DNA of 64,000 nucleotides from Pseudomonas kribbensis (lineage in GTDB: Bacteria > Pseudomonadota > Gammaproteobacteria > Pseudomonadales > Pseudomonadaceae). Below the pieces are notes generated by a model. The model was given only the letters and a program-made list of their open reading frames with translations. It had not been told where the DNA came from and did no database searches. A program made the translations under genes and the position numbers. Numbering within the stretch: the stretch's first letter is position 1; each line of letters begins with the position of its first letter. The stretch spans positions 3,906,001 through 3,970,000 of the forward strand of contig NZ_CP029608.1 of assembly GCF_003352185.1 (NCBI RefSeq), in the 5' to 3' direction. Of this stretch, positions 8,344 to 20,215 are shown piece by piece.

Positions 8344-9048
8344 ATGCTGCCAACCGCCTCGACTCACCGCGCCAGCCCCGGCCACTTGCACACGCAAAAA
8401 TGGCGCGGTCGCATAGGGCTGGCAATGGTGGCCGCGCTCTCGGTGCTGGCGGGGATGACCGATGCCATCGGCTTCATGGCCAGCGGCGACTTCGTTTCAT
8501 TCATGAGCGGCAATACCACACGGCTGGCGGTGGCGATCAGTGATGGCGATATGAGTCTGACGCTGCGGCTGATGATCCTCGTCGCCACGTTCATCGTCGG
8601 CAACGCCCTCGGTGTGGTGATCGGCCGCCTCGGCGGGCGCCGCGCACTGCCGTTGCTGCTGTGCATCGCGACGCTGCTTTGCGGGGCTGCTGCCTGGCCG
8701 TCAGAGGTGCAACTGCCGGCGTTGCTGGCGGCAATCATCGCCATGGGCATGCTCAATGCTGCGGTGGAGGAAGTGAACGGTCTGGCGGTCGGGCTGACCT
8801 ATGTCACCGGAGCGCTCTCGCGGTTCGGCCGCGGTCTGGGGCGCTGGATCATGGGCGAGCGACGCAATGGCTGGCGCGTGCAACTGGTGCCGTGGAGCGG
8901 CATGTTCATTGGCGCCATCCTCGGTGCCGTGCTGGAGCATCACCTGGGGCTCAAAGCGCTGTACGCCAGCGGATTGCTGGCTGCGTTGATCGGCCTGGTC
9001 TCGCTGAAAATCCCCCGACGCTGGCAGTTGGGTTACATGCCGCGCTGA
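8344..9048 (+). CDS. YoaK family (DUF1275) inner membrane protein
   Basis: A 234-residue membrane protein with about six hydrophobic segments, starting near residue 26. The conserved DUF1275 features are present: GMTDAIGFMASGDFVSFMSGNTT (~38-59) and TYVTGALSRFGRGLG (~153-167). The family is of unknown function and is often proposed to be a transporter. The cytosolic N-terminal ~20 residues are polar. It is probably cotranscribed with the preceding small gene. Confidence 0.85.
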   Translation: MLPTASTHRASPGHLHTQKWRGRIGLAMVAALSVLAGMTDAIGFMASGDFVSFMSGNTTRLAVAISDGDMSLTLRLMILVATFIVGNALGVVIGRLGGRRALPLLLCIATLLCGAAAWPSEVQLPALLAAIIAMGMLNAAVEEVNGLAVGLTYVTGALSRFGRGLGRWIMGERRNGWRVQLVPWSGMFIGAILGAVLEHHLGLKALYASGLLAALIGLVSLKIPRRWQLGYMPR

Positions 9049-9125
9049 CGTCTGCGGCAACATCGACTTCGCCGCCCCGCCGAGAAAGCTTTATCATGGC
9101 CGCAGTTTTGCTGATCGAGTCCGTC

Positions 9126-9518
9126 ATGAAGTTCGCCATCGCACTGTTTTCCGCCGCCCATGCGCCCTCCTCGCGCCGTGCCCTGCTGTTCGCGCAGGCT
9201 GCGCTGGCCGGCGGGCATGAAATTGTCCGGCTGTTTTTCTATCAGGACGGGGTCTACAACGCGTCCGACGCCGTGGTCACGCCGCAGGACGAACTGGACC
9301 TGCCCAAGCAGTGGCGAGCCTTTATCACCGAACAAAACCTCGACGGCGTGGTGTGCATCGCCGCCGCCCTGCGCCGTGGCGTGTTGAATGCCGAGGAAGC
9401 CGGGCGTTATCAGCGTGATGCCGTGGCGGTCAGCGCGCCGTGGGAATTGTCCGGCCTCGGTCAGTTGCATGACGCGGTGCAGGACGCCGACCGTCTGATC
9501 TGCTTCGGAGGCGCATGA
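9126..9518 (+). CDS. tusD: Sulfurtransferase complex subunit TusD
   Basis: A 130-residue DsrE-family protein. TusBCD relays sulfur from TusA to TusE during 2-thiolation of the wobble uridine in tRNAs for Lys, Glu and Gln. The sulfur-carrying cysteine is Cys77 in VVCIAAALRRGV. ATG 9126 was chosen because the family starts at MKFAI; the open frame further upstream overlaps the preceding gene. It is the first gene of tusDCBE. Its final partner MnmA is encoded in the same window at 31099-32223. Confidence 0.92.
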   Translation: MKFAIALFSAAHAPSSRRALLFAQAALAGGHEIVRLFFYQDGVYNASDAVVTPQDELDLPKQWRAFITEQNLDGVVCIAAALRRGVLNAEEAGRYQRDAVAVSAPWELSGLGQLHDAVQDADRLICFGGA

Positions 9519-9519
9519 C

Positions 9520-9876
9520 ATGGCCAAATCCCTTCTGATCATCAGCCGTCAATCGCCATGGTCCGGCCCCGGCGCCCGTGAAGCGCTGGATATCGTGTTG
9601 GCTGGCGGCGCCTTCGATCTGCCGATCGGTTTGCTGTTTCTCGACGACGGTGTGTTGCAACTGGCCGCCGGGCAAAATGCCAAGGCCCTGCAACAGAAAG
9701 ACCTGAGCGCCAACCTGCAAGCGCTGCCGATGTTCGGTGTCGAAGAGCTGTTCTACTGCGCCGACAGCGCCAGTGTTCGCGGCCTCGGCGATCGTTCGCT
9801 GGACGAGGCGCAGCCTTTGGCCGCCGATGAAATCACCGCCCTTATTGACCGTTACGACCAGGTGATCACCCTCTGA
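9520..9876 (+). CDS. tusC: Sulfurtransferase complex subunit TusC
   Basis: A 118-residue DsrF-like protein, structural partner of TusD and TusB in the heterohexameric sulfur relay. It follows tusD with a single base between stop and start and shares one base with the tusB start, so translation is probably coupled. The N-terminal KSLLIISRQSPW strand and the position identify it. Confidence 0.9.
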   Translation: MAKSLLIISRQSPWSGPGAREALDIVLAGGAFDLPIGLLFLDDGVLQLAAGQNAKALQQKDLSANLQALPMFGVEELFYCADSASVRGLGDRSLDEAQPLAADEITALIDRYDQVITL

Positions 9877-10169
9877 TGTCGACTTTGCATGTGTTGTCTC
9901 ATTCCCCGTTCGGCGACGAACGCCTGACCAGTTGCCTGCGTCTGCTCGGCACTGCCGACGCGCTGCTGCTGTGCGGTGATGCCGCTTATGCGCTGCAACC
10001 CGGCACCGCGCCGTTCAATGCGCTGGAAACCCGTCGGGTGAAATTGTTCGTGCTGGCTGAAGACGCGCAAGCCCGCGCCGTGCAGGTTCCGGACTGGGCC
10101 GAAGCCATCGATTATCCGGCCTTCGTCGAACTGTCGATTCATCACGACAAGGTCAACAGCTGGCTATGA
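9876..10169 (+). CDS. tusB: Sulfurtransferase complex subunit TusB
   Basis: A 97-residue DsrH-like protein starting MSTLHVLSHSPF, the usual TusB opening. It completes the TusBCD complex. The start overlaps the tusC stop by one base, and its own stop lies within the tusE ATGA. Confidence 0.9.
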   Translation: MSTLHVLSHSPFGDERLTSCLRLLGTADALLLCGDAAYALQPGTAPFNALETRRVKLFVLAEDAQARAVQVPDWAEAIDYPAFVELSIHHDKVNSWL

Positions 10170-10501
10170 ATGCGCTGACCGTCGGCGCCCGCGCCATTGA
10201 ACTGGATAAGGACGGCTTCTTGGTCGATCTCAACGACTGGTCGGCAGAGGTCGCGAGCGCCCTCGCCGCTGCCGAAGACATCGAACTGAGCCCGGAACAC
10301 TGGGAAGTCCTCGAACTGCTGCGCAGCTTCTATGCCGAATTCCAGCTATCGCCGGCCACCCGGCCGCTGATCAAGTACACCGCGCTCAAGCTCGGCGCGG
10401 AGAAAGGCAACAGCCTGCACCTGAACCGACTGTTCAAAGGCACCCCTGCCAAACTCGCCGCGAAACTGGCGGGCCTGCCCAAACCGACGAATTGCCTATG
10501 A
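10166..10501 (+). CDS. tusE: Sulfurtransferase TusE (DsrC family)
   Basis: A 111-residue DsrC/TusE protein that accepts persulfide sulfur from TusD and passes it to MnmA. The flexible C-terminal arm ends in LPKPTNCL, with the essential penultimate cysteine (Cys110). The start overlaps the tusB stop as ATGA, and the stop overlaps the next gene in the same way. Confidence 0.93.
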   Translation: MNALTVGARAIELDKDGFLVDLNDWSAEVASALAAAEDIELSPEHWEVLELLRSFYAEFQLSPATRPLIKYTALKLGAEKGNSLHLNRLFKGTPAKLAAKLAGLPKPTNCL

Positions 10502-11499
10502 CCGACTATCCAGCGCTGACCCTCGAAACGCCCGCCGAGCATCCGTTCGCCCAGTTCGTGCGCATCCTCGGCAAGGGCAAGCGCGGCGCCCGCGACCTGA
10601 CCCGCGAGGAAGCCCGGGAAGCCATGGGCATGGTGCTCGACGAAGCGGTTGAAGAAACCCAGCTCGGCGCTTTCCTGATGCTGCTGCGGCACAAGGAAGA
10701 AAGCGCCGAGGAAATGGCCGGTTTCACCGAGGCCCTGCGCGAACGTCTGCAGGCGCCGGCGCTGAACGTGGAACTGGACTGGCCGACCTATGCCGGCAAG
10801 AAGCGTCACCTGCCGTGGTATCTGCTGGCGGCCAAGTGCCTGGCGCAGAACGGCGTGCGCATCTTCATGCACGGCGGCGGCGCGCACACCGCCGGGCGTT
10901 TGTATTCCGAACAACTGCTCGGTGAATTGAACATTCCGCTGTGCCGCAACTGGCAACAGGTCGGCAGGGCGCTGGATAACGGCGGCCTGGCCTTCATGCC
11001 GCTGGTGGACTGGGCGCCACAGCTGCAACGGATGATCGACCTGCGCAACACCCTCGGTTTGCGCTCGCCGATCCACTCGCTGGCGCGGATTCTCAATCCT
11101 TTGGGCGCGCGTTGCGGTTTGCAGAGCATTTTCCACCCCGGCTACCAAGCGGTGCACCGCGATGCCAGCGGTCTGCTGGGCGATACGGCGATCGTAATCA
11201 AGGGCGACGGCGGCGAAATCGAGATCAACCCGGATGCCGACAGCCACTTGTACGGCACCACTGGCGGCGAGAGCTGGGACGAGGAATGGCCGCAGTTGTC
11301 GGCGCAGCGTCACGTCAAACCGGCGTCGCTGGATATCGAACATCTGAAAGCCGTCTGGCGCGGTGATGTGGTCGACAGCTACCCGCAAATGGCGCTGATT
11401 TCGACCATGGCGTTGGCGCTGCGTGGTCTTGGCCAAAACCGGGAACAGGCGTTCGAAATCGCCGAGCAATACTGGGCTGCACGGAACAAATCGATTTAA
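10498..11499 (+). CDS. TrpD2/YbiB-like glycosyltransferase family 3 protein
   Basis: A 333-residue protein of the anthranilate phosphoribosyltransferase fold, closest to YbiB/TrpD2, which in E. coli binds nucleic acid rather than making tryptophan. The helical N-terminal domain (~1-85) contains EETQLGAFLMLLRHK; the alpha/beta domain has HGGG (~122-125) in place of the usual GTGGD-type phosphoribosyl loop. ATG 10498 overlaps the tusE stop (ATGA), showing translational coupling to the tRNA-thiolation operon. An in-frame TTG 6 bases earlier is less likely. Confidence 0.85.
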   Translation: MTDYPALTLETPAEHPFAQFVRILGKGKRGARDLTREEAREAMGMVLDEAVEETQLGAFLMLLRHKEESAEEMAGFTEALRERLQAPALNVELDWPTYAGKKRHLPWYLLAAKCLAQNGVRIFMHGGGAHTAGRLYSEQLLGELNIPLCRNWQQVGRALDNGGLAFMPLVDWAPQLQRMIDLRNTLGLRSPIHSLARILNPLGARCGLQSIFHPGYQAVHRDASGLLGDTAIVIKGDGGEIEINPDADSHLYGTTGGESWDEEWPQLSAQRHVKPASLDIEHLKAVWRGDVVDSYPQMALISTMALALRGLGQNREQAFEIAEQYWAARNKSI

Positions 11500-11590
11500 C
11501 CGATCATTCACGCCCGATCTTTGCGCTTTTTGTTCGAACTCACCGGAATAGACTCCACTCCAACGATTATTGGTTTCTGGAGTCTTGATC

Positions 11591-12592
11591 ATGGGTTTAC
11601 TCGTCGACGGCCGTTGGCAGGACAAGTGGTACGAAAGCAGCAAGGACGGCGCGTTCCAGCGCGAACAGGCGCAGCGCCGCAATTGGGTCACTCGCAATGG
11701 CGAGCCGGGCCCGAGCGGTGAAGGCGGTTTCGCTGCCGAGGCCGGGCGTTATCACCTTTACGTTTCCCTCGCCTGCCCTTGGGCGCACCGCACGCTGATC
11801 CTGCGCAAGCTCAAGGGCCTGGAAAGCCTGATCGACGTTTCAGTCGTCAGCTGGCTGATGCTGGAAAACGGCTGGACCTTCGACCAGAACCTCGGCTCGA
11901 CCGGCGACAAGCTCGACCACTTCGACTTCATGCACCAGCGCTACACCGCTGACACCGCCGACTACACCGGGCGCGTCACCGTGCCGGTGCTGTGGGACAA
12001 GAAGCTCAAGCGCATCGTCAGCAACGAATCGGCGGAGATCATCCGCATGTTCAACAGCGCCTTCGATGACTTGACCGGCAACGATCTGGACTTCTATCCG
12101 GCGCCATTGCGCAGCGAGATCGATGCGCTGAACGAGCGGATCTACCCCGCCGTGAACAACGGCGTATACCGCGCCGGGTTTGCCACCTCGCAGCAGGCCT
12201 ATGAAGAGGCGTTCGATGATGTGTTCGCCGAACTCGATCATCTGGAGCAGGTGCTCGGTGCCAACCGTTATCTGACGGGCGAATACCTGACCGAGGCGGA
12301 TGTGCGGTTGTTCACCACGTTGATTCGTTTCGACGCGGTGTATCACGGGCACTTCAAATGCAATCTGCGGCGGATCAGCGATTATCCGAATCTGTCGAAC
12401 TGGCTGCGTGAGATGTACCAGTGGCCGGGCGTTGCCGAGACCGTGGATTTCCAGCACATCAAGAACCACTACTACGGCAGCCACAAGACCATCAACCCGA
12501 CCGGGGTGGTGCCGAAGGGGCCGGAGCAGGATTTCACTGTTGCCCATGACCGGAGCCGGTTGGGCGGAAAAGGGGTTTGGCGCAGGGGCTGA
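11591..12592 (+). CDS. yqjG: Glutathionyl-hydroquinone reductase (YqjG/ECM4 type)
   Basis: A 333-residue Xi-class glutathione transferase that reduces glutathionyl-hydroquinones. The catalytic cysteine is Cys62 in SLACPWAHRT, in an N-terminal thioredoxin fold; an all-helical GST C-terminal domain follows from about residue 160. The ATG at 11591 has GGAG upstream and gives the family start MGLLVDGRW. It is transcribed as its own unit 91 bases after the preceding gene. Confidence 0.92.
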   Translation: MGLLVDGRWQDKWYESSKDGAFQREQAQRRNWVTRNGEPGPSGEGGFAAEAGRYHLYVSLACPWAHRTLILRKLKGLESLIDVSVVSWLMLENGWTFDQNLGSTGDKLDHFDFMHQRYTADTADYTGRVTVPVLWDKKLKRIVSNESAEIIRMFNSAFDDLTGNDLDFYPAPLRSEIDALNERIYPAVNNGVYRAGFATSQQAYEEAFDDVFAELDHLEQVLGANRYLTGEYLTEADVRLFTTLIRFDAVYHGHFKCNLRRISDYPNLSNWLREMYQWPGVAETVDFQHIKNHYYGSHKTINPTGVVPKGPEQDFTVAHDRSRLGGKGVWRRG

Positions 12593-12617
12593 GTTGTTCA
12601 GCGTTTTTGAAGGCCTC

Positions 12618-12692
12618 TTCGCGAGCAGGCTCGCTCCCACATTGGATCTGTGTCCTGCACAAATCCCCTGTGGGAGCGAGCCCGCTCGCGAA
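12618..12692. repeat. REPIN: two inverted Pseudomonas REP sequences
   Basis: TTCGCGAGCAGGCTCGCTCCCAC (12618-12640) and its near-perfect reverse complement (12670-12692) face each other across 29 bases. This is the classic P. fluorescens REP doublet, mobilised by a RAYT transposase encoded elsewhere. It lies between convergent yqjG and cysG and may also act in 3'-end formation. Confidence 0.93.
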
Positions 12693-12708
12693 TGGGGTTA
12701 CTCGGTTT

Positions 12709-14103
12709 TCAGACCTGAGCCTGAGCGCCCTCGAACCACGCCAGTTTCTCGCGCAGTTGCACCACTTCGCCGACGATCACCAGTGTCGGCGCATGCACTT
12801 CATGCTCCGCCACAAGACGCGGCAGGTCGGCCAGGGTGCCGGTGAAGACCCGCTGATTGACCGTGGTGCCCTGCTGGATCAACGCTGCCGGGGTATCGGC
12901 CGCACGACCATGCTTGATCAACTGCTCGCAGATGACTGGCAGCCCCACCAGGCCCATGTAGAACACCAGCGTCTGCGCCGGCGCGACGAGGTCGGCCCAC
13001 GGCAGATCGGTGGAACCGTCCTTCAGGTGCCCGGTGACGAAACGTACCGACTGCGCGTAATCGCGATGGGTCAGCGGAATACCGGCATACGCCGCGCAAC
13101 CGCTGGCCGCCGTGATGCCCGGCACCACCTGGAACGGGATGCCGTGGGCCGCCAGTTCCTCGATCTCTTCGCCGCCACGGCCGAAGATGAACGGATCCCC
13201 GCCCTTCAACCGCACCACACGCTTGCCGGCCTTGGCCAGATCCACCAGTTGCTGGTTGATCTGATCCTGCGGCACGGCGTGATCGGCGCGACGCTTGCCG
13301 ACGTAAACCCGCTCGGCATCGCGACGGCACAGCTCAAGAATCGCCGGCGCCACCAAGCGGTCGTACAGCACCACATCGGCTTGCTGCATCAGGCGTAAGG
13401 CACGGAAGGTCAACAGATCCGGATCGCCCGGCCCTGCGCCCACCAGATACACCTCGCCGGTCGCCACGGTCGCTTCGCCATCGATTTTCGCCTGCAACAG
13501 ACGCTCGGCTTCGGCGCCCTGCCCGGCCAGCTGGCGGTCGGCAATCGGGCCCTGGAAAACGTCTTCCCAGAACGCGCGACGCTGCTGCACATCGGGAAAC
13601 AGGCCTTTGACCTGATCACGAAAACGCGCGGCCAGACCGGCCAGATGGCCGTAGGTCGAAGGAATCCAGGTTTCGATCTTGGCGCGAATCAGCCGGGCCA
13701 GCACCGGCGCATCGCCGCCGCTGGACACCGCGATGATCAACGGTGAACGATCAACAATCGCCGGGAAAATCACGCTGCACAGCGCCGGCGCATCCACCAC
13801 GTTGACCGGCACGCAACGCCGATGGGCATCGGCGGAGACTTGCGCGTTCAAGGCTTCGTCGTCGGTGGCGGCAATGATCAGCCCGCAACCGTCCAGATCC
13901 GTCTCGGCGTAACCGCGCAACAGGCATTCGCCACCGCTGGTGGCAACCAGTTCGCGCAGTTGTGCTTCGATTTCAGGTGCGACCACCCGCAGCAGCGCAC
14001 CGGCATCGGCCAGCAGGCGGGATTTGCGCAAGGCAATCTCCCCCCCACCGACAACCAACACACGACTGCCGCGCAGGTTGTGAAACAGCGGCAGATATTT
14101 CAT
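12709..14103 (-). CDS. cysG: Siroheme synthase CysG (trifunctional)
   Basis: A 464-residue fusion converting uroporphyrinogen III to siroheme, the cofactor of sulfite and nitrite reductases. The N-terminal part (~1-210) is precorrin-2 dehydrogenase/ferrochelatase, with the NAD-binding [15 protein letters not shown] (~16-30). The C-terminal part (~215-460) is the SAM-dependent uroporphyrinogen methyltransferase, with [15 protein letters not shown] (~217-231) and the [16 protein letters not shown] loop. The full length matches the family. Its start codon directly abuts the serS stop, so it is the downstream gene of serS-cysG. Confidence 0.96.
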   Translation of the reverse strand: MKYLPLFHNLRGSRVLVVGGGEIALRKSRLLADAGALLRVVAPEIEAQLRELVATSGGECLLRGYAETDLDGCGLIIAATDDEALNAQVSADAHRRCVPVNVVDAPALCSVIFPAIVDRSPLIIAVSSGGDAPVLARLIRAKIETWIPSTYGHLAGLAARFRDQVKGLFPDVQQRRAFWEDVFQGPIADRQLAGQGAEAERLLQAKIDGEATVATGEVYLVGAGPGDPDLLTFRALRLMQQADVVLYDRLVAPAILELCRRDAERVYVGKRRADHAVPQDQINQQLVDLAKAGKRVVRLKGGDPFIFGRGGEEIEELAAHGIPFQVVPGITAASGCAAYAGIPLTHRDYAQSVRFVTGHLKDGSTDLPWADLVAPAQTLVFYMGLVGLPVICEQLIKHGRAADTPAALIQQGTTVNQRVFTGTLADLPRLVAEHEVHAPTLVIVGEVVQLREKLAWFEGAQAQV

Positions 14104-15396
<1,293 letters not shown>

Positions 15397-15399
15397 TTA

Positions 15400-15774
15400 T
15401 CAAAGTTTGGTCAGGGACAGGCCGGCCCACGTCGCGAGCAGCCCGCCGAATACGCTGATGGCCGCATAGCCCAGGGCCAGCGGCACTTGCCCGCTTTCCA
15501 GCAGACGCACCGTATCCAGTGAAAAGGATGAAAAAGTCGTCAGCCCCCCGAGGAAGCCGACCATCAACCCGGCGCGCACCTCGATCGGTACTTCCGGGCG
15601 TATCAAAAACAGGCCGTACAACACGCCGATCAACAGGCAGCCCACGATATTAACGGCCAGCGTCGCGGTATAGAAGTGCCGCGGCCAATTGGCGTTGACC
15701 CAATTGCCGGTGGCGAAGCGCAACAAGGTGCCGGCAACCCCGCCGACGGAGACTGCAACGATCAATGGGACCAC
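15400..15774 (-). CDS. crcB: Fluoride channel CrcB/Fluc
   Basis: A 124-residue membrane protein with four hydrophobic segments, exporting fluoride as a dual-topology dimer. The conserved [18 protein letters not shown] (~75-92) lines the pore. The start is a GTG whose G is the last base of the rarA stop (TAGTG), which implies translational coupling. No fluoride riboswitch is seen, consistent with its embedded position. Confidence 0.93.
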   Translation of the reverse strand: MVPLIVAVSVGGVAGTLLRFATGNWVNANWPRHFYTATLAVNIVGCLLIGVLYGLFLIRPEVPIEVRAGLMVGFLGGLTTFSSFSLDTVRLLESGQVPLALGYAAISVFGGLLATWAGLSLTKL

Positions 15775-17099
15775 TATTTTCTCCGCTGCCGGGGGCTTAA
15801 ACGATCGAGTTGAGCAAGGTGGTTGAGCTTCTCGCCGATCTTCAACTCTAGGCCACGGGGCACCGGTTGGTAGAACGGAATCGGGTCGAGTTCTTCCGGG
15901 AAATAGTCTTCGCCGGCGGCATAGGCGTCCGGCTCGTCATGGGCGTAGCGGTATTCGTCGCCGTAACCCAATTGCTTCATCAGTTTGGTCGGTGCGTTGC
16001 GCAGATGCAGCGGCACTTCCAGCGAGCCGTGTTCGGCGGCGGCGCGCAGCGCGGTCTTGAAGCCCATGTACACCGCGTTGCTTTTCGGCGCACAGGCCAG
16101 ATAGGTGATGGCCTGAGCCACTGCCAACTCACCTTCCGGACTGCCAAGACGCTCCTGTACTTCCCACGCGGCCAGGCACAGGCTCAGGGCACGGGGATCG
16201 GCATTGCCGATGTCTTCGCTGGCCATGCGCACAACGCGGCGAGCCAGGTACAGCGGATCGCAGCCGCCGTCGATCATTCGCGCGAACCAGTACAACGCGC
16301 CGTCCGGGTTCGAACCGCGCACCGATTTGTGCAGCGCGGAAATCTGGTCGTAGAACGCCTCACCGCCCTTGTCGAATCGCCGGCGTGTGTCACCGAGCAG
16401 GCTTTGCAGCAGCTCGGTGCCCATCTCGCTGTTGTCTTCGGCCAGGTCCGAGGCGTTCTCCAGCAGATTCAGCAAACGCCGGCCATCGCCATCGGCGGCA
16501 GACAACAACATCTGAAAGCCTTCATCACTGAGGGTCAGATGCCGCTTGCCCAGGCCACGGTCTTCGGTGAGGGCGCGGTGCACCAGTTTGCGCAACGCCG
16601 CTTCGTCGAGGCTCTTGAGTACATAGACCCGCGCCCGCGACAGCAATGCGTTGTTCAATTCGAAGGAAGGGTTTTCGGTGGTCGCACCGATGAAGATCAG
16701 CGTGCCGTCTTCAACGTACGGCAGAAAGGCGTCCTGTTGAGACTTGTTGAAGCGGTGCACTTCATCGACAAACAGGATCGTGCGCTTGCCGTACTGGCCG
16801 GCCTGCTGCTTGGCGATCTCCACCGCCTGACGGATCTCTTTGACGCCAGCCAATACGGCCGACACCGTTTCGAAGTGCGCATCCGAGACTTCCGCCAGCA
16901 ACCGCGCCAGGGTGGTCTTGCCCACGCCCGGCGGGCCCCAGAAGATCATCGAATGCAGGGCGCCCTGCTCCAGCGCTTCGCGCAGTGGTTTGCCGCGAGC
17001 GAGCACGTGTTCCTGACCGACGTACTCATCCAGATTGGTCGCCCGCAAACGGGCGGCCAGTGGCTGGGCAATCGGTGCACTGCGAAACAGATCCATCAC
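15774..17099 (-). CDS. rarA: Replication-associated recombination protein RarA (MgsA)
   Basis: A 441-residue AAA+ ATPase acting at stalled replication forks. Walker A is [13 protein letters not shown] (~55-67) and Walker B is [14 protein letters not shown]; the C-terminal tetramerisation domain is complete. Transcribed after lolA, as in related genomes. Confidence 0.95.
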   Translation of the reverse strand: MMDLFRSAPIAQPLAARLRATNLDEYVGQEHVLARGKPLREALEQGALHSMIFWGPPGVGKTTLARLLAEVSDAHFETVSAVLAGVKEIRQAVEIAKQQAGQYGKRTILFVDEVHRFNKSQQDAFLPYVEDGTLIFIGATTENPSFELNNALLSRARVYVLKSLDEAALRKLVHRALTEDRGLGKRHLTLSDEGFQMLLSAADGDGRRLLNLLENASDLAEDNSEMGTELLQSLLGDTRRRFDKGGEAFYDQISALHKSVRGSNPDGALYWFARMIDGGCDPLYLARRVVRMASEDIGNADPRALSLCLAAWEVQERLGSPEGELAVAQAITYLACAPKSNAVYMGFKTALRAAAEHGSLEVPLHLRNAPTKLMKQLGYGDEYRYAHDEPDAYAAGEDYFPEELDPIPFYQPVPRGLELKIGEKLNHLAQLDRLSPRQRRK

Positions 17100-17120
17100 G
17101 TAGCGTTGAAACCTCTGTGT

Positions 17121-17741
17121 TTATTCCTGGATCACATCGGCACCCTTCGGGATGTCGAACTTGAACTTCGAGGCCGGGACCGCTTCGTTGGCCTTCACCC
17201 CGGTGAACAGGATGTTGGTGCGCTGGCCGACGCTGTCGATCAGTTGCATGTCATTGACCAGACCGTTGCGGAACGACAGGCGCAGGCTGTCGAACAGGGT
17301 GTCCTTGGTTTTCGGCTTCAGGGTGAAGTCGATCACGCCGCCCGCCTCTTTCGCACTGATATCGAAGCTCTGGCTGATCTTCGACACGTCACCGGACAGC
17401 AACAGGGCCGGGGTCTGGGTCAGACGCTCGTCCAGTTTCTTGATGGTGGCCTGCTCCAGATCCGGGTCCCACAAGGTGACTTTCTTGCCGTCGGAGACCA
17501 TGGTCTGCTCGGCCGGCGCATTGGTGTGCCAGTAGAACAGGCCCGGGCGCTGCAGGGTCATGTCGCCGGTGGTTTCCTGCAACTGGGTGCCGCTGCCGTC
17601 GAGGGTCAGCTGGGAGAAATTGGCCGTCAGGGTCTTGGATGTTTCCAGCAATTGGGTCAGGCGAGCCACATCCTTGTCATCGGCGTGAGCCGTGAGGGTG
17701 GTCAGAGCCAGTACCGGCAGCAACATGCGGATAAGACGCAT
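17121..17741 (-). CDS. lolA: Outer membrane lipoprotein carrier LolA
   Basis: A 206-residue periplasmic chaperone that ferries lipoproteins from LolCDE to LolB. It has a Sec signal peptide of about 20 residues ([20 protein letters not shown]) followed by an incomplete beta-barrel fold. ATG 17741 was chosen over an upstream in-frame ATG because it begins the signal peptide and has AGAGGA before it. It is located downstream of ftsK. Confidence 0.95.
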   Translation of the reverse strand: MRLIRMLLPVLALTTLTAHADDKDVARLTQLLETSKTLTANFSQLTLDGSGTQLQETTGDMTLQRPGLFYWHTNAPAEQTMVSDGKKVTLWDPDLEQATIKKLDERLTQTPALLLSGDVSKISQSFDISAKEAGGVIDFTLKPKTKDTLFDSLRLSFRNGLVNDMQLIDSVGQRTNILFTGVKANEAVPASKFKFDIPKGADVIQE

Positions 17742-17806
17742 GGGAGTCCTCTTGAATACGCGTGGGAAAGTGGACGGCGCCTCATGCACCGCCCATTGCA
17801 TTTGAA

Positions 17807-20215
17807 TCAGTCGCGCACCGGGCCAGGGGCCAGGACTTCGCGGGAACCGTTGGTGTTCATGGACGTCACGACGCCGGCCATTTCCATGGCTTCGATCATG
17901 CGCGCGGCACGGTTGTAGCCGATCTTCAGCTTGCGCTGTACGGCGGAAATGGAGGCACGACGGCTTTCCAGCACGAACTGCACGGCTTCGTCGTACAGCG
18001 CGTCGGCTTCCGGATCATCACCGTCACCACCGCCGCTGCTGCCTTCGAAACCACTGCCCGCCTCTTCGACACCGTTGAGGATGTCGTCGTTGTATTCCGG
18101 CGCGCCGCGCAGTTTCCAGGCTTCCACCACCCGATGCACTTCATCGTCGGATACGAAGGCGCCGTGAACCCGGATCGGCAGGCTGGTGCCCGGCGGCATG
18201 TAGAGCATGTCACCGTGGCCGAGCAGTTGTTCGGCACCGCCCTGGTCGATGATGGTCCGGGAGTCGATCTTGCTCGATACCTGGAACGCCATGCGCGTCG
18301 GGATGTTGGCCTTGATCAGACCGGTGATCACGTCCACCGACGGCCGCTGGGTCGCGAGGATCAGGTGGATACCGGCCGCACGCGCCTTCTGGGCAATACG
18401 GGCGATCAGTTCTTCAACCTTCTTGCCGACGATCATCATCATGTCGGCGAATTCGTCCACGACCACGACGATGGTCGGCAGCTTCTGCAGCAGCGGCGCT
18501 TCGTCGTGGATGCTTTCGCGCTTGTACAGCGGATCGCTCAACGGCTCGCCGGCGTCCTGGGCTTCCTTGACCTTGGCATTGAAGCCGGACAGGTTTCGCA
18601 CGCCCATCTTCGCCATCAGCTTGTAGCGGCGTTCCATCTCGGCAACGCTCCAGCGCAGGGCGTTGGCGGCGTCCTTCATGTCGGTCACGACCGGGCACAG
18701 CAGGTGCGGAATGCCTTCGTAGATCGACAGTTCCAACATTTTCGGGTCGATCATGATCAGCTTGGCGTCGTCCGGGCCGGACTTGAACAGGATCGACAGG
18801 ATCATCGCGTTCACGCCCACCGACTTACCGGAACCGGTGGTACCGGCCACCAGCAGGTGCGGCATCTTCGCCAGGTCGGTGATGACCGGCTTGCCGCCGA
18901 TGTCGTGGCCCAGGGCCAGGGTGACCGGCGACTTGAAGTTGTCGTACTCGGGGGTCGACAGCACTTCGGAAAAGCGCACGATCTGGCGGTCTTCGTTAGG
19001 GATCTCGATACCGACCGTGGTCTTGCCCGGAATCACCTCGACCACCCGCACGCTGGTCACGGCCAGCGAACGAGCAAGGTCTTTCGCCAGGTTGGCGATA
19101 CGGCTGACCTTCACACCGGCAGCCGGCTGGATTTCGTAACGGGTAATGACCGGGCCCGGATGGATCGAATCCACGGTGACTTCGACGCCGAACTCCTTGA
19201 GCTTGATCTCCAGCAAGTGGCCGACCGCTGCCAGGGATTCGGGCGAATAATTGAGTTGTTTCTTTTCCGCAGGATCGAGGATCGAGATCGGCGGCAAGGT
19301 GCCTTCCACGGCGCTGTCGACAAACAACGGCACCTGTTTCTCTTTCTGCACGCGCTTGCTCGGCTCCGGCGCCTTGACCGGGGCCGGGGCGATGACCGGC
19401 GGAACCTGCTTCTCGCGCTCGGACATGTGTTTGCTCAGGGCCTGCTCGCGCTCGATCAGGCGTTCCTTGACCTTGGCCTGCTCGCGCTTGTCGGTGACGG
19501 TCGGCGCGACCACGTCGTGCACCCGGTCATCGACTTCACGCAGTTGCGCCACCAGTTGCTTGCGCTCGGTACGCGCCGACCACCAGCGATTGATCGCACC
19601 CTGGAACAGTTCGAACAGGTCGAGGGTGATCTTGCCGGTGACGTCCATCACCTTGAACCACGACAGGTCGGTGAACACGGTCAGGCCGAACAGGAACAGG
19701 GCAATGAACAGCAATGTGCTGCCCTGAATGTTCAGGGCATTGCGGGCCAGGTCACCGAGGCTTTCACCCAGCGCGCCACCCGCACCGGCCGGCAACGCGG
19801 TGGCCGCATGGAAATGAATGTGCGCCAGCGCGGCGCCGGACAGCACCAGAAACACCAGGCCGATCAGGCGCCAGGAAAACAGCCAGCCGCTCCACTGCCA
19901 CGGCTCGTGGCGCTGACGGAAGATCTGATACGCCTTGATTGCCAGCAGCAACGGGAAGATGTATGCGAAGTAACCCAGCACCATGAACAGAATGTCAGCG
20001 CTGTAGGAGCCCGCCGGGCCGCCGAAATTCTGCACGTCGTCGATCTTGCTGTTGTGGCTCCAGCCCGGATCGTCCTTGCCGTAGGTCAGCAAGGCCATCA
20101 TCAGGAACAGGCACAGAGCGCCGATGGCGATCAATGCACCTTCCTTGAGCCGGTAGTGCAATTGCTGGCGCCAAAGCGGAACGACTGTTTTTGGTGCTTC
20201 CGTGGATTTCTTCAA
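17807..20215 (-). CDS. ftsK: DNA translocase FtsK
   Basis: An 802-residue protein coordinating chromosome dimer resolution with cell division. It has about four to five N-terminal membrane segments (residues ~20-200), a charged linker with Lys/Glu-rich coiled-coil character (~230-330), the RecA-like motor with Walker [13 protein letters not shown] (~465), and a C-terminal winged-helix gamma domain that reads KOPS. The linker is short compared with E. coli FtsK. No ATG gives the family start; TTG 20215 ([13 protein letters not shown]) is chosen because the family begins there, though the open frame continues to 20308. Confidence 0.95.
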   Translation of the reverse strand: MKKSTEAPKTVVPLWRQQLHYRLKEGALIAIGALCLFLMMALLTYGKDDPGWSHNSKIDDVQNFGGPAGSYSADILFMVLGYFAYIFPLLLAIKAYQIFRQRHEPWQWSGWLFSWRLIGLVFLVLSGAALAHIHFHAATALPAGAGGALGESLGDLARNALNIQGSTLLFIALFLFGLTVFTDLSWFKVMDVTGKITLDLFELFQGAINRWWSARTERKQLVAQLREVDDRVHDVVAPTVTDKREQAKVKERLIEREQALSKHMSEREKQVPPVIAPAPVKAPEPSKRVQKEKQVPLFVDSAVEGTLPPISILDPAEKKQLNYSPESLAAVGHLLEIKLKEFGVEVTVDSIHPGPVITRYEIQPAAGVKVSRIANLAKDLARSLAVTSVRVVEVIPGKTTVGIEIPNEDRQIVRFSEVLSTPEYDNFKSPVTLALGHDIGGKPVITDLAKMPHLLVAGTTGSGKSVGVNAMILSILFKSGPDDAKLIMIDPKMLELSIYEGIPHLLCPVVTDMKDAANALRWSVAEMERRYKLMAKMGVRNLSGFNAKVKEAQDAGEPLSDPLYKRESIHDEAPLLQKLPTIVVVVDEFADMMMIVGKKVEELIARIAQKARAAGIHLILATQRPSVDVITGLIKANIPTRMAFQVSSKIDSRTIIDQGGAEQLLGHGDMLYMPPGTSLPIRVHGAFVSDDEVHRVVEAWKLRGAPEYNDDILNGVEEAGSGFEGSSGGGDGDDPEADALYDEAVQFVLESRRASISAVQRKLKIGYNRAARMIEAMEMAGVVTSMNTNGSREVLAPGPVRD

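Noticed and set aside
10330..11697. 455-codon minus-strand frame spanning tusE, the TrpD2-like gene and the yqjG start
   Set aside because: It is antisense to three confidently identified genes and its translation looks like no known protein.
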